Under the pieces are notes generated by a model. That model saw only the letters and a program-made list of their open reading frames with translations, was not told the DNA's origin and searched no databases. From Segetibacter koreensis DSM 18137 (lineage in GTDB: Bacteria > Bacteroidota > Bacteroidia > Chitinophagales > Chitinophagaceae): DNA of 64,000 nucleotides. Shown here one piece after another: positions 55,998 through 64,000 of the stretch; within the stretch, counting starts at the first letter, position 1; every line of letters starts with the position of its first letter. The stretch spans positions 146,694 through 210,693 of the forward strand of contig NZ_KB893317.1 in assembly GCF_000374045.1 (NCBI RefSeq), read 5' to 3'. The translations under genes and the position numbers were made by a program.

Positions 55998-56477
55998 ATG
56001 AAAAAAATTTTACTATCTGCAGCGATTTTATTAGCATTAAATGTAAATGCTCAAAAGGTAAAAGATGATCACCTGTTTATTCAGGCTGGTACAGGTATGC
56101 AGGACAACATGATCCGTTTAATTAGCGATATTGGAGTGCAGATAAGGAATACGCACAGGTTTACTCTTTATGCTGAAACATTTCAAACGGAAAGATATAA
56201 GAAAGACGGGTTGGGTTACAGAAAATTCTTTTTGGGTACGCGGTATAGTTATATAATAAACCTGAGCGAAAGGTTTGCAGTAATACCTAATATGGGAATA
56301 GATGTTAGGTTAAGTGGATCGCAAATGATCTCGGTGAGGCCACAAATAGCAATGCAAGGGAGTATTGCAAAAAGAGTATCATTATTTACCAGTGCAGGAT
56401 ACCAGATATATAATACCGGATTAAGAAAGTATAATCCACGGTCACGTGTAGAAGCGGGAGTGAATATATGTTTCTAA
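55998..56477 (+). CDS. Small outer-membrane beta-barrel protein
   Basis: A 159-residue exported protein: signal peptide ending near NVNAQK, then alternating strands (HLFIQAGTGMQDNMIRLISD, RFTLYAETFQTERYKK, RKFFLGTRYSYIINL, RFAVIPNMGIDVRLSG) and a final SRVEAGVNICF that ends in Phe as outer-membrane barrels often do. No family assignment. About eight strands fit a small barrel. Confidence 0.75.
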   Translation: MKKILLSAAILLALNVNAQKVKDDHLFIQAGTGMQDNMIRLISDIGVQIRNTHRFTLYAETFQTERYKKDGLGYRKFFLGTRYSYIINLSERFAVIPNMGIDVRLSGSQMISVRPQIAMQGSIAKRVSLFTSAGYQIYNTGLRKYNPRSRVEAGVNICF

Positions 56478-56573
56478 AGATAGTGAAGGCTTTTTGAATA
56501 CTAATGAAGGAATTGAGACTAAACGCCATTTACCTTTTATTCATTATTATTAAACCAGTAACAATTCTGATTC

Positions 56574-59069
56574 CTATACAGGATCAACATCTGGAATAAT
56601 AGTTACACTGCGATATCTTTTATTAGATTGAATAATTGCAATTTGTTGCCAAATATCCTGTTTGCATTGTCTTATGAATTGTGTGTCTTTTGGCAGCTTC
56701 AGCAACAACTCAAACAGGTATTGGTTTCTTACACGGTTTACGGCTGGCTCGGCTGGTCCGTTAACAAAAGTTGGATATTTTTCAGTCAGAAACCGTCCTA
56801 AAATATTCGCAGCTTCTTCAGCAATATTCCTATCCTTGTGTTTACATATTAATTGAATAACTCTTGAATACGGAGGATAAAAAAAACGTTTTCTGTTTAC
56901 AATTTCAAATGCATATAGTTCTTCGTAATTATGATGTTGTACAAATTGCAGCACGGGATGGTGGGTATTGCTTACCTGCACTATTACCTTTCCCTGTTCT
57001 TCGCGTCTGCCGGCTCGACCGCTTACCTGCTCCATTAGCTGAAAAGCTCTTTCGTTTACTCTGAAATCAGTAAAATTTAATATTCCATCCGCGTCTGCAA
57101 TGCCTACAAGACTTACATGCTCAAAATCAAGACCCTTTACCACCATTTGTGTGCCGGCAAGAATATCTATTCTTTGCTGTTCAAATAATTTAATAAGCAC
57201 GTCATGATCATTTTTTCCCCTAATGCTATCATAATCCATTCTTGCAATTTTTGCTTGAGGGAATGCTTCGGTTAAAACTTCTTCCATTTTTTCAGTCCCA
57301 AAATTCTTCTGCAAAAAATTATGACTTCCACATGCCGCACAGGTAAGTACCAAAGGGTAAACAGTACCACAGTAATGGCACTGAAGTTTGTTTTTCGCCT
57401 TGTGATAGGTAAGTGAAACATTGCAGTGTTCGCATTGTGGTATCCATCCACAAGTTCCACAAATCTGGTAGGGCGAGTACCCTCGCCTGTTCTGAAATAA
57501 AATCACCTGTTTTTTTCGTTGGAGTGATTGGTGTATGGCTTCCGTTAGTTGAGGCGATAAAATAATTTTCCCTTTATTTTTTGTAATGATTGTTTTTACA
57601 TCAACAATCTCTATTAGTGGCATCTGTACATTCCCATATCGCTCTGTAAGCTTCACCAATCCATACTTACCTGACTTGGTATTGAAATAACTTTCGATGG
57701 AGGGAGTTGCGCTTCCAAGCAGCACCTTTGCATTAAACAATGAGGCAAAATAAATGGCCGCATCACGACCATGGTAACGAGGTGCAGGTTCCTGCTGCTT
57801 GTAAGATGAGTCGTGCTCTTCATCTACAATAATGAGCCCAAGGTCTTTAAAAGGAAGAAATAAAGATGACCTTGCTCCCAGAACGACTTTTGTTTCGCCT
57901 GTCTTTATTTTGTTCCATATTTCAACACGTTCATTCGGATTAAATTTTGAATGATATATGGTTATATAGCCTCCGAAATATTTTTGCAGCCTTCTTATTA
58001 TTTGCGCAGTAAGTGCAATTTCAGGAAGCATGTATAATACTTGTTTTCCTTCCTTAACAGCCTGTTCAATAATTTTTATGTAAATCTGAGTTTTGCCGCT
58101 GGATGTAACGCCTTTCAGTAAACAAACTGGTTTGTCGTTTAAAATATTTTTCACATTATCTGCCGCCTCAACCTGTGCGGGAGAGAGTTCAAAATCTATC
58201 TTTATATCTTTTGGCAAAGATGGAAGACGGTCAATAGATCGTCTTTCTAACCGTAAAATACTTTTATCGGCCAGGCCTTTTAATTGCGCGGCTGTTGCAT
58301 TGGCTTTTTTTAAAAGATTTGTTTGCGTCACTTCTCCTTCTGTTTTCTGCAAATGCAGGTAGGCAAGAAGTAATTCCAATTGCTTCGGCGCTTTATTTTT
58401 ACTCCACTCATTCAAAAGTTTTGCAAGGTTTTCTTCCTGATGATACTCAGCATGAAGATGAATATATGTTTCCAGCTTTTGTTTGTATGTTTCTTTTAAA
58501 GCTTCCCATACTATACAAACTTTTTTTTCAATCAGTCTTTTTATAACCGGGTATACATGAGAAACATCTAATATTTGCTGTACCTCACTTAACTTTAGTT
58601 CTTTTTTTAGTAAGAGCGCTTCCGCTACAAGATATTCTTCGTCATTTAAAGCAGAAAAATCCTCACCATATTCTTCATTATAAGCTAACGTACTTTCACT
58701 CGATAGTTTTAAATGTGATGGCAAAGCTGCCTGCATGACATCTCCCTCGGTGCACATGTAATATTCTGACATCCATTGCCAAAGTTTCAACTGGTTTAAA
58801 TAAACCAATGGCTGTTCATCAAGCACGTTCAGAATTTCCTTTGGTTCAAATGATGGCGGTTTATTCGTGTGAATAAACTTCACAATACCTGAATATTTCT
58901 TATTTTTTAATTCTACTTCCACCCTTGAACCTAGCTGTATATTTTCTTGCAAACGTTTTGGTATCGCCCATGTATAGTTTCTCGGTAGTGCAAGTGGAAT
59001 AATTACTTCCGCAAAGACGGAAATGTCTTTGTCATTATTGAAAAGAAGAGATTTTGTAGTGTCGGGCAT
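56574..59069 (-). CDS. priA: Primosomal protein N' (replication restart helicase)
   Basis: An 831-residue PriA helicase that restarts stalled replication forks. Helicase motifs: Walker A LLKGVTSSGKTQIY, DEEH in GLIIVDEEHDSSYKQQ, LLGSATPSIES. Two zinc knuckles follow with CGTCGWIPQCEHCN and CHYCG...CAACG. Then ARMDYDSIRGKNDHD, GTQMVVKGLDFE and QVSGRAGRREEQGKV motifs. The N-terminal DNA-binding domain begins with VFAEVIIPLALPRNYTWAIP. The length is close to that of other Bacteroidota PriA. It converges on the small barrel gene. Confidence 0.97.
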   Translation of the reverse strand: MPDTTKSLLFNNDKDISVFAEVIIPLALPRNYTWAIPKRLQENIQLGSRVEVELKNKKYSGIVKFIHTNKPPSFEPKEILNVLDEQPLVYLNQLKLWQWMSEYYMCTEGDVMQAALPSHLKLSSESTLAYNEEYGEDFSALNDEEYLVAEALLLKKELKLSEVQQILDVSHVYPVIKRLIEKKVCIVWEALKETYKQKLETYIHLHAEYHQEENLAKLLNEWSKNKAPKQLELLLAYLHLQKTEGEVTQTNLLKKANATAAQLKGLADKSILRLERRSIDRLPSLPKDIKIDFELSPAQVEAADNVKNILNDKPVCLLKGVTSSGKTQIYIKIIEQAVKEGKQVLYMLPEIALTAQIIRRLQKYFGGYITIYHSKFNPNERVEIWNKIKTGETKVVLGARSSLFLPFKDLGLIIVDEEHDSSYKQQEPAPRYHGRDAAIYFASLFNAKVLLGSATPSIESYFNTKSGKYGLVKLTERYGNVQMPLIEIVDVKTIITKNKGKIILSPQLTEAIHQSLQRKKQVILFQNRRGYSPYQICGTCGWIPQCEHCNVSLTYHKAKNKLQCHYCGTVYPLVLTCAACGSHNFLQKNFGTEKMEEVLTEAFPQAKIARMDYDSIRGKNDHDVLIKLFEQQRIDILAGTQMVVKGLDFEHVSLVGIADADGILNFTDFRVNERAFQLMEQVSGRAGRREEQGKVIVQVSNTHHPVLQFVQHHNYEELYAFEIVNRKRFFYPPYSRVIQLICKHKDRNIAEEAANILGRFLTEKYPTFVNGPAEPAVNRVRNQYLFELLLKLPKDTQFIRQCKQDIWQQIAIIQSNKRYRSVTIIPDVDPV

Positions 59070-59240
59070 GGCTATAAGAACACAAAATAAGTTGAATTAT
59101 ACTAAATGAAAGTCTGCCGTTATAGAATTTAAGGTCCTTATAGCAATTTTAGGACGATCGACAGTTCTAGCTCAATGTAAAGCACCTTTCACAATTATAG
59201 CTTCAAAAACCAATCAGTCAAGAACAAACATTTTTGCTTA

Positions 59241-60020
59241 TCACACCTCCTCAGTTTGTAAATGGTACTTTCGATATCGCCTTAATCCGGCTGTCATAAT
59301 TTCATGTACTTTCTGTTTTAATGCAGGCAAATCTTCCATTGTCATTCCTTTAACCGAAACTTCATTCATAAATACTACTCTTGAGGGACCTGGAGTTAAC
59401 GAAAAAATATTTTTATAGGATAATCTTTCAACAGTATCAATAAATAGTAAGGGTTTGATGTTTGTTTCTGTTTCAATCGCGATTCTAAATGCGCCATCAT
59501 AAAAATCTTTGAGTGGAGCACCAGTTTCGTTAAAAGTGCCTTCGGGAAAAATAAATATAGAAACATGCTTGCTAAGAAAATATCGCATTTCTTCTATGCT
59601 TTTAGCCCTGCGTTCAGCATCTCGCCGGTCTACCAGCACCGTCGCACTTCTATAGATAAAGCCAAATACCGGAACTTTTGCCAATTCATACTTTGCAAGC
59701 ACTCTTACCGGCTGTGTTATGGCCATAAGAATTGGAGGAATATCCATATAAGAAATATGGTTTGCCACAAACACATATTGACTGGCAGAATTATGTGGAG
59801 CATCATAAATGGTCTTATGCCTCACACCAATAAAAAAATACCAGAGATAGCCCCATGCTCTGCAAACTTTATAAACAAAATTACCACCTTTAATTTTTCC
59901 GAAAAAGGACGCGACTACAACGAAAGGAATGGCCGCAAACATAATGATGACGAATAATAACAGCGCATATACGCAATACAACCATTGAAGCGGCCTCATC
60001 AAAGTTTTCATGTAGTGCAA
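59241..60020 (-). CDS. 1-acyl-sn-glycerol-3-phosphate acyltransferase
   Basis: A 259-residue membrane acyltransferase of the PlsC family, forming phosphatidic acid from lysophosphatidic acid. A hydrophobic N-terminus (about 15-45) precedes the catalytic NHISYMD (His88, Asp93), FGFIYRSATVLVDRRD, and FPEGTFNETG, the substrate-binding motif. It lies 12 bases downstream of the ABM gene on the same strand, so the genes from 61156 to 59241 form one operon. Confidence 0.93.
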   Translation of the reverse strand: MHYMKTLMRPLQWLYCVYALLLFVIIMFAAIPFVVVASFFGKIKGGNFVYKVCRAWGYLWYFFIGVRHKTIYDAPHNSASQYVFVANHISYMDIPPILMAITQPVRVLAKYELAKVPVFGFIYRSATVLVDRRDAERRAKSIEEMRYFLSKHVSIFIFPEGTFNETGAPLKDFYDGAFRIAIETETNIKPLLFIDTVERLSYKNIFSLTPGPSRVVFMNEVSVKGMTMEDLPALKQKVHEIMTAGLRRYRKYHLQTEEV

Positions 60021-60032
60021 AAATAGTGAGCG

Positions 60033-60329
60033 TTAGGGCAACACCACAAGTTTATCTACTGACCAGGCTTCGGCTTTTGCGGCAAATAATAGTTTGGTCT
60101 GCCGCCATGTTTCTTTAAAAAAAGCTGAATTACGATAGTGAGATAAGGCTGCTTCATTGAGCCAGAGGCTATAAGTAAAAAAGATGTTGGTATCTATATT
60201 ATCCTGCCATAACTCAAGATGGCAACAACCATCAAAACCTCTTATTTTCTCTTTTCTTTCTTCAAAAAATTCTTTGAACGTTTTAACAGCATCTGCTCTA
60301 AATGTCATCTTAACAACTCTTACAAGCAT
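60033..60329 (-). CDS. Antibiotic biosynthesis monooxygenase (ABM) domain protein
   Basis: A 98-residue ferredoxin-like-fold protein: VRVVKMTFRADAVKTFKEFF at the start, CCHLELWQDNIDTNIFFTYSLW in the middle, FKETWRQTKLLF at the end. The layout fits the ABM/heme-degrading dimeric alpha-beta barrel family. Its catalytic residues are not diagnostic and the substrate is unknown. Its ATG overlaps the end of the SAM hydroxide adenosyltransferase gene by a base, so they are translationally coupled. Confidence 0.8.
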   Translation of the reverse strand: MLVRVVKMTFRADAVKTFKEFFEERKEKIRGFDGCCHLELWQDNIDTNIFFTYSLWLNEAALSHYRNSAFFKETWRQTKLLFAAKAEAWSVDKLVVLP

Positions 60330-61156
60330 TATTCAAAAAATATTTTTACGGTTTGGTAAAACCATTTGTTTTGCAACGCTATACTTTGTTTTTGCATTGC
60401 TTCCGAAAAACCCTGCAGGCCAAAAAGACCCGCTGCATTCCCTTTATTAATAGCAATTTCAAGATATCCTGACGAATTGAAAAAAGCTACCTTTTCGCCT
60501 TGCGGAACACAGGCATATGTTTCACTAATTGTATCAATTACTTCATCCCGTTTAAAAACAATTTTAAAGCGGCGGCCATTTCTTTCGCGGTCAAAATCTT
60601 CTTTTGTAATGTTTACTATTACGTTTTCAAAATTATCTATATACAAAATTTGTCCTTCCATTGTAGTAGGGCTATTCACATATTTAAGCCTTAGTTTTTC
60701 TACTATCGTTACACCGGACTCGCCTATATAATCCAGATCTTTTCCTGCTAAAATTTGCCATAAAGCATTGGCAATAACCTGTGTGCATACAAGAGTAGTA
60801 GGCCGTTCATTTTCGGGCAAAGGCAAACCAACAACTTTTTCAGGTTGACCATCAATGATCATTGTTAATAAGCCATTGTCAGCACAGGCAATAAACTGTT
60901 TGTTGTGATAGGCCAACAACATTTGTGTGGGTTTCTGGTCAAACATATTTACCAGCACAATGTGAAATGTACCGGGAGGAAAATGTCTGAAGGCGCTATC
61001 ACAAAAGTATGCCGCCTGCGGATAATTGAAGGATGAAAGCTGGTGCGAAACATCAACAATAGTAAGACTTTCACTCACACTGTATAACTGACCCTTAACG
61101 GCCGCTACCACGTAATCCTGCTGACCAATATCGGTAGTTAAGGTAATTATAGACAT
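60329..61156 (-). CDS. SAM hydroxide adenosyltransferase (DUF62)
   Basis: A 275-residue protein with the family signature at its N-terminus, TLTTDIGQQDYVVAAVKG and VDVSHQLSSFNYPQAAYF, and CADNGLLTMI, GQILYIDNFENVIVNI and FFNSSGYLEIAINKGNAA further on. Characterised members hydrolyse S-adenosylmethionine to adenosine and methionine. A fluorinase function is improbable without the fluorinase-specific loop. The gene opens the operon with the ABM and PlsC-family genes. Confidence 0.9.
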   Translation of the reverse strand: MSIITLTTDIGQQDYVVAAVKGQLYSVSESLTIVDVSHQLSSFNYPQAAYFCDSAFRHFPPGTFHIVLVNMFDQKPTQMLLAYHNKQFIACADNGLLTMIIDGQPEKVVGLPLPENERPTTLVCTQVIANALWQILAGKDLDYIGESGVTIVEKLRLKYVNSPTTMEGQILYIDNFENVIVNITKEDFDRERNGRRFKIVFKRDEVIDTISETYACVPQGEKVAFFNSSGYLEIAINKGNAAGLFGLQGFSEAMQKQSIALQNKWFYQTVKIFFE

Positions 61157-61268
61157 ACTTTTGTTCTTGTATCAACGCTACTGCTTCTTAAATATATTTT
61201 TATTCTATTTGTTGAATTTGGTTCTTTTAATATATCTAAACCCATATTATGCTGAACTGGTTCTTTTG

Positions 61269-62075
61269 CTATTTTACCAGCTTTCCATTTTTGAAATAAA
61301 ACTTCCTGACCAATTTATCGGTAAGTGAAGGTAAAAACCTGTTCATGAACACCGTGCGCAACCCCAAAAAAGTAAGTACCATTGTTCGCTTTTTTTGCTC
61401 TATAGCCTTTAAAATATAACTAGCGCATTGCTCCGCACTCATCATTTTTTCCTCATCCATTGGGTTTTCCTTTTGGGGCTCTGCATTTTTATCTAAAGCC
61501 ACATTTCGAATATTGCTTGATGTAAAACCAGGACAAACCCACATTACATTGACACCATCATCCATAACCTCGGTTCTTAATGCTTCCAAAAAACCATTAA
61601 CAGCAAATTTACTGGCACTGTAGCCGGTTCTGCCCGGCAATCCTCTAAACCCTGCTATGGACGAAACACCAATAACAGAACCTTTATTTTTGGTAATTTC
61701 AGTGAGGGCAAATTTTGTACAATATACAGTACCCCAAAAGTTTACATCCATTAAAGCCCGTAAAGTATCCAGTTCAACTTCGCTAAACAATGCACGCATA
61801 GAAACCCCTGCATTATTTATTAAAATATCAATAGTGCCAAAAGTTTTTATAACAGAGTCAATAAATTTACGGCAATCAGCTTCTTTACTTACGTCAGTAG
61901 TCACAACATGCAATGGTCTTCCTGCCTGAGACGTTTGCAGCTCGTATAACTTTTCATAATTGCGTCCACAAGTTGCCACCCGTGCTCCTTTCTGCAACAA
62001 AAGTTCAACCAGCGCTTTACCAATTCCACCGCTTCCCCCGGTCACAACAACAACTTTATTAGCATAGTAAGACAT
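61269..62075 (-). CDS. Short-chain dehydrogenase/reductase
   Basis: A 268-residue SDR with the NAD(P) motif TGGSGGIG at 12-19, NNAGVSMRALF, and catalytic YSASKFAVNG (Tyr and Lys of YxxxK) preceded by the active-site Ser in IGVSSIAGFRG. RRTMVLTF and a basic C-terminus (LVRKFYFKNGK) follow. Such SDRs often act on 3-ketosteroids or lipids, but the substrate is not predictable. It is transcribed toward the SAM hydrolase operon, with a gap of 112 bases. Confidence 0.92.
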   Translation of the reverse strand: MSYYANKVVVVTGGSGGIGKALVELLLQKGARVATCGRNYEKLYELQTSQAGRPLHVVTTDVSKEADCRKFIDSVIKTFGTIDILINNAGVSMRALFSEVELDTLRALMDVNFWGTVYCTKFALTEITKNKGSVIGVSSIAGFRGLPGRTGYSASKFAVNGFLEALRTEVMDDGVNVMWVCPGFTSSNIRNVALDKNAEPQKENPMDEEKMMSAEQCASYILKAIEQKKRTMVLTFLGLRTVFMNRFLPSLTDKLVRKFYFKNGKLVK

Positions 62076-62168
62076 AACTTGCAGATTGAATTTGCAAAAG
62101 TAACAGATTGCTCTTTATAAAACTTTAATAGGAATATCTATAAGAAACGAAAAATGTTTTACAAAAAA

Positions 62169-62200
62169 TTTGGCAGGTAATAGTCGTAACCCTATTTTTG
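62169..62200 (+). promoter_or_regulatory. Bacteroidota-type promoter of tRNA-Lys
   Basis: TTTG at 62169-62172, a 20-base spacer and TATTTTTG at 62193-62200, about 46 bases upstream of the tRNA. Same boxes as the other two tRNA promoters of the window. Confidence 0.65.
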
Positions 62201-62246
62201 CACTCCGAAAACAAAAAGGGCAGTTGTTCCAAACTTGTTAGAGGAA

Positions 62247-62319
62247 GATTCCGTAGCTCAGTTGGTAGAGCAATACACTTTTAATGTATGGGCCCTGGGT
62301 TCGAGTCCCAGCGGGATCA
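62247..62319 (+). tRNA. tRNA-Lys (anticodon TTT)
   Basis: A complete 73-base cloverleaf: acceptor GATTCCG / CGGGATC with one U-G pair, D arm GCTCAGTTGGTAGAGC, anticodon stem ATACA / TGTAT with loop CTTTTAA giving TTT, T arm CTGGGTTCGAGTCCCAG. CCA is not encoded. An integrase gene lies downstream of its 3' end. Confidence 0.96.
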
Positions 62320-62342
62320 CAGATAGGTAGTCAAAATCGCTT

Positions 62343-62378
62343 AAAACCTCATAAATACTATTTTTATGAGGTTTTTTT
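62343..62378 (+). terminator. Rho-independent terminator of tRNA-Lys
   Basis: Perfect 13-base arms AAAACCTCATAAA / TTTATGAGGTTTT with a short loop and a T run, 24 bases past the tRNA. Confidence 0.85.
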
Positions 62379-62419
62379 ATGGGAAAATCTTTCAGAATTG
62401 CTCAAAAAAGCACAAAGTA

Positions 62420-62468
62420 ATCGAGAGTAAATCGAGAGTCGGGATTTTGAAAACAAGTGACTCTCGAT
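62420..62468. repeat. ATCGAGAGT repeat cluster before the integrase
   Basis: ATCGAGAGT at 62420-62428 and 62431-62439 (direct copies) and its complement ACTCTCGAT at 62460-62468. The cluster lies between the tRNA-Lys terminator and the integrase gene, at the place where an attachment site with recombinase arm-binding sites would be. Confidence 0.55.
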
Positions 62469-62531
62469 TGTTTTAATAACTCCCTGTATTTCAACCCGTT
62501 CAATTATTGAACATCTTGCTCATAGCTCACT

Positions 62532-63794
62532 TTGATACTAATTTTAATAACCGCAAAAATTAGTCGAATGAACAAGAGCTTTAAAATTCACTTTTATTTA
62601 AAAAAGCCAAAAAATTATACCAATGGGAAAATGCCCATTTATATGAGATTAACTGTAGATGGTCAAAGAATAGAAGTATCAACACAGAGAGAATGTGAGC
62701 CATCAAAATGGAATAAGCAATCTGAGCGGGTAATTGGCAAAAAAGAAGAAATAAACCGATTGAATAGCCGATTGGAATCGTTGCTAAGTAGAATTTATGT
62801 AGCTGAAAAGGAACTATCTCTAAGCGGAGAAATAGTTAGCGCTATCGCTATTCGTGATAAATTGATGGGAAAGGAAGATCAGGGAAATATGCTTCTCAAA
62901 ATTTATAAGCACCATAACCAGGAATTTGAAGAGTTGGTTAAAAGAGAACAGTTCGCGATTGGAACTTTAAAAAAGTTTAGATCTGCTTATAATTCTCTCC
63001 ATGCTTTTATAAAATCCAAATACAAAGCGGAAGACTATCCTGTTTCAAAGATTTCTCACCAGTTTTTAGCTGATTATGAATTCTATCTAAAAACAACGGA
63101 GAATAATCAACACAATTCGGCAATGACAAAGGTGAAGAAATTAAAAAAAATAGTTCGAATATGTGTCGCTAATGGGTGGATGAAACAAGACCCATTTAAA
63201 TCTTTTAAGGTAACTACGGCAGAAACACACCGAAACTTTTTACTGGAATTTGAACTAAAAAAGATACATGAAAAGCAATTTATTAACCCCCGATTAGAAC
63301 TGGTCAAAGACATTTTTTTATTCAGTTGCTACACCGGCTTATCATATTCTGATCTGGCTAAATTAACGCCCGATGAAATTGTTAAAGGAATTGATGGAAA
63401 GTTATGGGTATTCACTTCACGCACTAAAGTGGACACACTTTCAAGAATTCCATTACTGCCGGAAGCATTGCATATTATAGAGAAATACAAGTGTCACCCC
63501 AAAGCGATAGCCAATAAAGTCGTGCTGCCTATTCTTTCAAACCAGAAGATGAATTCCTACCTGAAAGAGATATCTGATTGTAGTGGTATAAACAAAGAAT
63601 TGACCTTCCACTGTGCCAGACATACCTTCGCAACAACAGTTACGTTAACGAACGGTGTACCAATTGAAACTGTAGGTAAAATGCTTGGTCATAAAAGTCT
63701 TCGCACAACAAAAAGAAAAGTATCCGCGAAGCCCCCAATCAAAGCCCCGCATTGTAGTCCTTTTGCGGGGCTTTGTGGTATACTTTTGGGTTGA
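62532..63794 (+). pseudogene. Tyrosine integrase lacking the catalytic tyrosine segment
   Basis: 420 residues in frame, of which about 390 are a Bacteroidota-type tyrosine recombinase. An alternative ATG at 62568 (MNKSFKIHFYLKKP) is the more typical start. An arm-binding domain (about 15-90) and SAM-like core domain (about 130-230) precede the catalytic core: FSCYTGLSYSDLAKL (box I, Arg not evident), HCARHTFATTVTLTNGV (HxxR), and MLGHKSLRTT. Here the expected QHYAKILD-like stretch with the nucleophilic Tyr is absent. RKVSAKPP follows at once, and the frame then runs through a hairpin at 63741-63774 before its stop. It is most likely a deleted, inactive integrase. Confidence 0.75.
63741..63774. 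terminator. Hairpin inside the 3' end of the integrase frame
   Basis: Perfect 11-base arms AAAGCCCCGCA / TGCGGGGCTTT. A terminator-like hairpin in a coding frame suggests that the last roughly 18 codons before the stop are not native protein sequence. Confidence 0.6.
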
Positions 63795-64000
63795 CCGACG
63801 TCGCCGTAAGTTTGCTATTGGGAGGTAAGTATCACTTTTCTTTTTGCCGTTATTTTGGTTTTAGTTTTAGTTTTTTTTTCTACCGCTCTTCTTTTGCAAC
63901 AGTTTATTTGCGAGCAAAAGAGAGCAGTTTTTAAAATTACCTTTTTCATCCTTTATTTACTCTTTTAGCATATCCTTTTTTTGTAGAGGCACATAAGTAT

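Overview
The window looks like a chromosomal segment of a Bacteroidota bacterium, most likely of the Chitinophagaceae (the family is inference). Support: moderately low GC, promoter boxes of the TAnnTTTG type with an upstream TTTG in front of all three tRNA genes, few recognisable Shine-Dalgarno sequences, an ftsX-DUF3098 pair, PorT-like barrels and an SBBP-repeat secreted protein.

Left end (1-7440): the 5' two-thirds or so of a secreted SBBP beta-propeller protein, then a minus-strand mobilizable element (relaxase, MobC, candidate oriT, toprim primase, SF3-type primase-helicase with an iteron-like repeat field, HTH protein, unknown protein) that stops at the 3' end of a tRNA-Arg. No integrase is seen for it. 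7580-25250 is mostly housekeeping: a TPR membrane protein, a protealysin-like M4 protease with its emfourin-type inhibitor, leuS, ftsX-DUF3098, uppP, an Atg22-like exporter with an MBL hydrolase, small exported proteins, a histidine kinase whose membrane domain resembles plant ethylene receptors, an ECF sigma factor and a TRIC-type channel protein.

The most unusual block is 25831-46289. A minus-strand operon begins with a 68-residue peptide carrying a double-glycine leader and a Ser/Thr/Cys/Arg-rich core. It continues with a protein kinase fused to a PqqD-like (RRE) domain, a C39-peptidase ABC exporter, an HlyD adaptor and a TolC-like channel. This reads as a complete type-I-secreted RiPP system whose only visible modifying enzyme is a kinase. 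Across a 1-kb gap, a divergent 3935-residue NRPS (C-A-T-C-A-T-E-C-A-T-TE) with a cysteine-nucleophile thioesterase motif is followed by its own phosphopantetheinyl transferase.

Right part (46424-64000): a Tat-exported Gfo/Idh/MocA oxidoreductase, a decayed PhnB-like pseudogene, a GC-rich serine hydrolase that looks acquired, a 2TM protein, a molybdopterin oxidoreductase (FdhF/YdeP type) broken in two by a frameshift with its fdhD and a small partner, a metallophosphoesterase, a small barrel protein, priA, plsC, a monooxygenase-like protein, a SAM hydroxide adenosyltransferase, an SDR, tRNA-Lys, and a tyrosine integrase that has lost its catalytic tyrosine segment.
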